A stretch of 64,000 bases of DNA from Chryseobacterium mulctrae. Its GTDB lineage: Bacteria > Bacteroidota > Bacteroidia > Flavobacteriales > Weeksellaceae. The position numbers were made by a program, and so were the translations under genes. Positions within the stretch are counted from its first letter, which is position 1. Each line of letters begins with the position of its first letter. This document shows, in pieces, positions 62,716-64,000 of this stretch. The stretch covers positions 3,853,001 to 3,917,000 of the forward strand of contig NZ_VAJL01000001.1 of the NCBI RefSeq assembly GCF_006175945.1, written 5' to 3'. The notes beneath the pieces are model-generated. The model ran no database searches, was not told the origin of the DNA, and was given only the letters and a program-made list of their open reading frames with translations.

Positions 62716-62845
62716 AATCCCTGATAAAGACTGTCTTTATATTTTCTCTCAATCTATCATTCGAAAAACGTAAAATCCGAAAATATCACCATGATTTATA
62801 GAAAAAAAGAGAACAAATTTGTAATAATAATTAAAATAAGATAAA

Positions 62846-63601
62846 ATGACAACACACAATGTGAAAGGAAAAGTAGTTTTGATTGCCGGAGGTGGCAAAA
62901 ACTTAGGTGGTTTATTAAGCAGAGATTTTGCTGCAAAAGGAGCTAAACTGGCTATCCATTATAACAGTGAAAGTTCAAGAGTAGAGAGCGAAAAAACTTT
63001 AGCAGAAGTAAAGGCTTTGGGAGCTGAAGCATTTTTGTTTCAGGGAGATTTGACGGAAGTTGAAAATATTACCAAATTTTTTGATGAGACCAAAGCAAAT
63101 TTTGGAGCTATTGATATTGCAATCAATACAGTAGGAATGGTACTTAAAAAACCATTTACAGAAACTACGGAAGCAGAATATGATACTATGTCTGATGTTA
63201 ATTCGAAAGTAGCTTATTTCTTCCTTCAGGAAGCGGGGAAAAAGGTAAATGATGGCGGAAAAATCTGTACAATTGTTACTTCACTTCTTGCTGCCTACAC
63301 AGGATTGTATTCTACATATGCAGGGATGAAAGCGCCGGTAGAGCATTTTACAAGAGCTGCTTCAAAAGAATTTGGAACAAGAGGGATTTCTGTAACAGCA
63401 GTTGCTCCAGGGCCTATGGATACTCCTTTTTTCTATGGACAGGAAGCTGAGGACGCTGTTGCTTATCATAAATCTGCTGCAGCTTTGGGAGGCTTAACAG
63501 ATATTAAAGATATCGCTCCATTAGTAGAATTTTTAGTAACTGATGGATGGTGGATTACCGGACAGACCATCTTTGCAAATGGCGGTTATACAACGAGGTA
63601 A
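62846..63601 (+). CDS. short-chain dehydrogenase/reductase
   Basis: A 251-residue NAD(P)-dependent oxidoreductase of the classical SDR type. The nucleotide motif is AGGGKNLGG (residues 14-22, a variant of TGxxxGxG), followed by NTVG (94-97), catalytic S146, Y158 and K162 (YAGMK) and APGPMDTPFF. The end (DGWWITGQTIFANGGY) is typical. The AraC gene directly upstream may control it. The substrate is unknown; the alcohol or carbonyl partner cannot be told from sequence. Confidence 0.9.
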   Translation: MTTHNVKGKVVLIAGGGKNLGGLLSRDFAAKGAKLAIHYNSESSRVESEKTLAEVKALGAEAFLFQGDLTEVENITKFFDETKANFGAIDIAINTVGMVLKKPFTETTEAEYDTMSDVNSKVAYFFLQEAGKKVNDGGKICTIVTSLLAAYTGLYSTYAGMKAPVEHFTRAASKEFGTRGISVTAVAPGPMDTPFFYGQEAEDAVAYHKSAAALGGLTDIKDIAPLVEFLVTDGWWITGQTIFANGGYTTR

Positions 63602-63783
63602 GTATAGAAGAAAATAAAAATACCAATTTATTTCTGCCTCAATTTTGGGAAAATTTTTACCCAAAAGATTTAAAAATTACCCTATATCCATTTTTATAAT
63701 AAAAAGATCATTTGGATAAAAATTTTATATTTTTTTAGCTCAAGATTGATGCATTACCTTTTTTTCTTAAACTTAAATAAAAA

Positions 63784-63809
63784 GGCGCCAACTATCTTAA
63801 GTTGGCGCC
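63784..63809 (-). terminator. hairpin terminator (minus-strand reading)
   Basis: A perfect 10-bp GC-rich stem GGCGCCAACT and AGTTGGCGCC with a 6-nt loop. A T run follows when read on the minus strand, so it would stop a transcript coming from the right, whose gene lies outside the window. Confidence 0.6.
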
Positions 63810-63821
63810 ATTTGGCAGTTT

Positions 63822-63935
63822 ATGACCAAGACGAGCGTATCTTCAAACACTTTTATAGATGATTTGGTTCGTTTGAGCCAAATTAAACAAGAATTGACTA
63901 TCTCAAATTTATCATTTAATTTCTTAGAGTTGTAA
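63822..63935 (+). other. 37-codon frame carrying a repeated sequence
   Basis: ATG at 63822 reads MTKTSVSSNTFIDDLVRLSQ, then IKQELTISNLSFNFLEL and stops at 63933. After the stop the same frame stays open to the window end (SFLQDDFKQSKVEWFDLSLM). The related copy at 45223-45274 has a stop at the equivalent position after FIDD. This may be the start of a broken mobile-element gene. I cannot name it. Confidence 0.4.
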
Positions 63936-64000
63936 AGTTTTTTGCAAGATGATTTTAAACAATCGAAGGTGGAATGGTTTGACTTGAGTTTAATGCTATT

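Larger units (their letters stand above)
63602..64000. other. window end without an intact gene, with a decayed repeat
   Basis: After the SDR gene there is no complete large gene. A hairpin at 63784-63809 and a 37-codon frame at 63822-63935 are the only structures. The sequence 63841-63895 matches 45223-45274. Confidence 0.5.

Noticed and set aside
63793..64000. A minus-strand frame open from the right edge to a stop at 63797
   Set aside because: It is antisense to the repeated plus-strand frame and its composition (Ser, Lys, Cys) looks like a shadow; the hairpin terminator there may serve a gene outside the window.

Overview
The window is AT-rich bacterial DNA from a Bacteroidota species, most likely a Chryseobacterium-type member of the Weeksellaceae. 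The support is a protein with a type IX secretion (T9SS) type A C-terminus, a GldA-like ABC ATPase, DUF6443/RHS proteins, an HYC_CC_PP-type protein, many short secreted proteins and lipoproteins, TAnnTTTG-type -7 boxes and few Shine-Dalgarno sequences. No rRNA, tRNA, CRISPR array or intact insertion sequence was recognised.

Layout. 1-5.9 kb: a GH3 glycosidase cut by the left edge, lpdA, a PH-domain protein and a patatin phospholipase. 5.9-8.6 kb (minus strand): two paralogous secreted proteins, a GldA-like ATPase and another secreted protein. 9.1-21.2 kb: an NtrB/NtrC-type two-component system divergent from a seven-gene export operon (HlyD adaptor, HEFNH metalloprotease-like protein, GIN-domain protein, retropepsin-like protein, ABC ATPase, FtsX-type permease, TolC). 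The divergent gap holds a well-spaced sigma-54 promoter and two tandem dyads about 100 bp upstream of its start, so the two-component system probably switches the operon on.

21.4-27.7 kb: a MocR-type regulator divergent from a biotin operon whose first gene, before bioF-bioD-bioB-bioA, is an unassigned protein with the full carboxylate/histidine ligand pattern of a ferritin-like di-iron oxygenase. No bioC or bioH is nearby. The protein is a candidate for the missing pimelate-forming step, and this is the most interesting hypothesis in the window.

28-38 kb: a T9SS-sorted protein, an RHS-like protein, a DUF6443/RHS-core protein ending in a GHSLG lipase-like domain, and a small membrane protein that is probably its immunity partner. 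An XRE regulator follows, then about 1 kb of gene-poor DNA with three copies of a 31-nt hairpin element, each followed by a different intrinsic terminator. One copy abuts the stump of a second XRE gene. 38-45 kb: a metal-efflux type RND operon with accessory Cys-rich proteins and a separate HMA metallochaperone. The two transcription units share a 22-bp promoter-proximal motif.

45-64 kb: orphan lipoproteins; a TPR histidine kinase with a LuxR-type regulator; a minus-strand cluster of accessory proteins (WG/SEL1 repeats, SMI1/KNR4 immunity-like); a junction where two genes that both lost their 5' ends face apart; a surface adhesin remnant and its partner; an HU-like pseudogene; orphan helix-turn-helix proteins; and an AraC regulator with an SDR oxidoreductase. 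This last third looks like a recombining accessory region.
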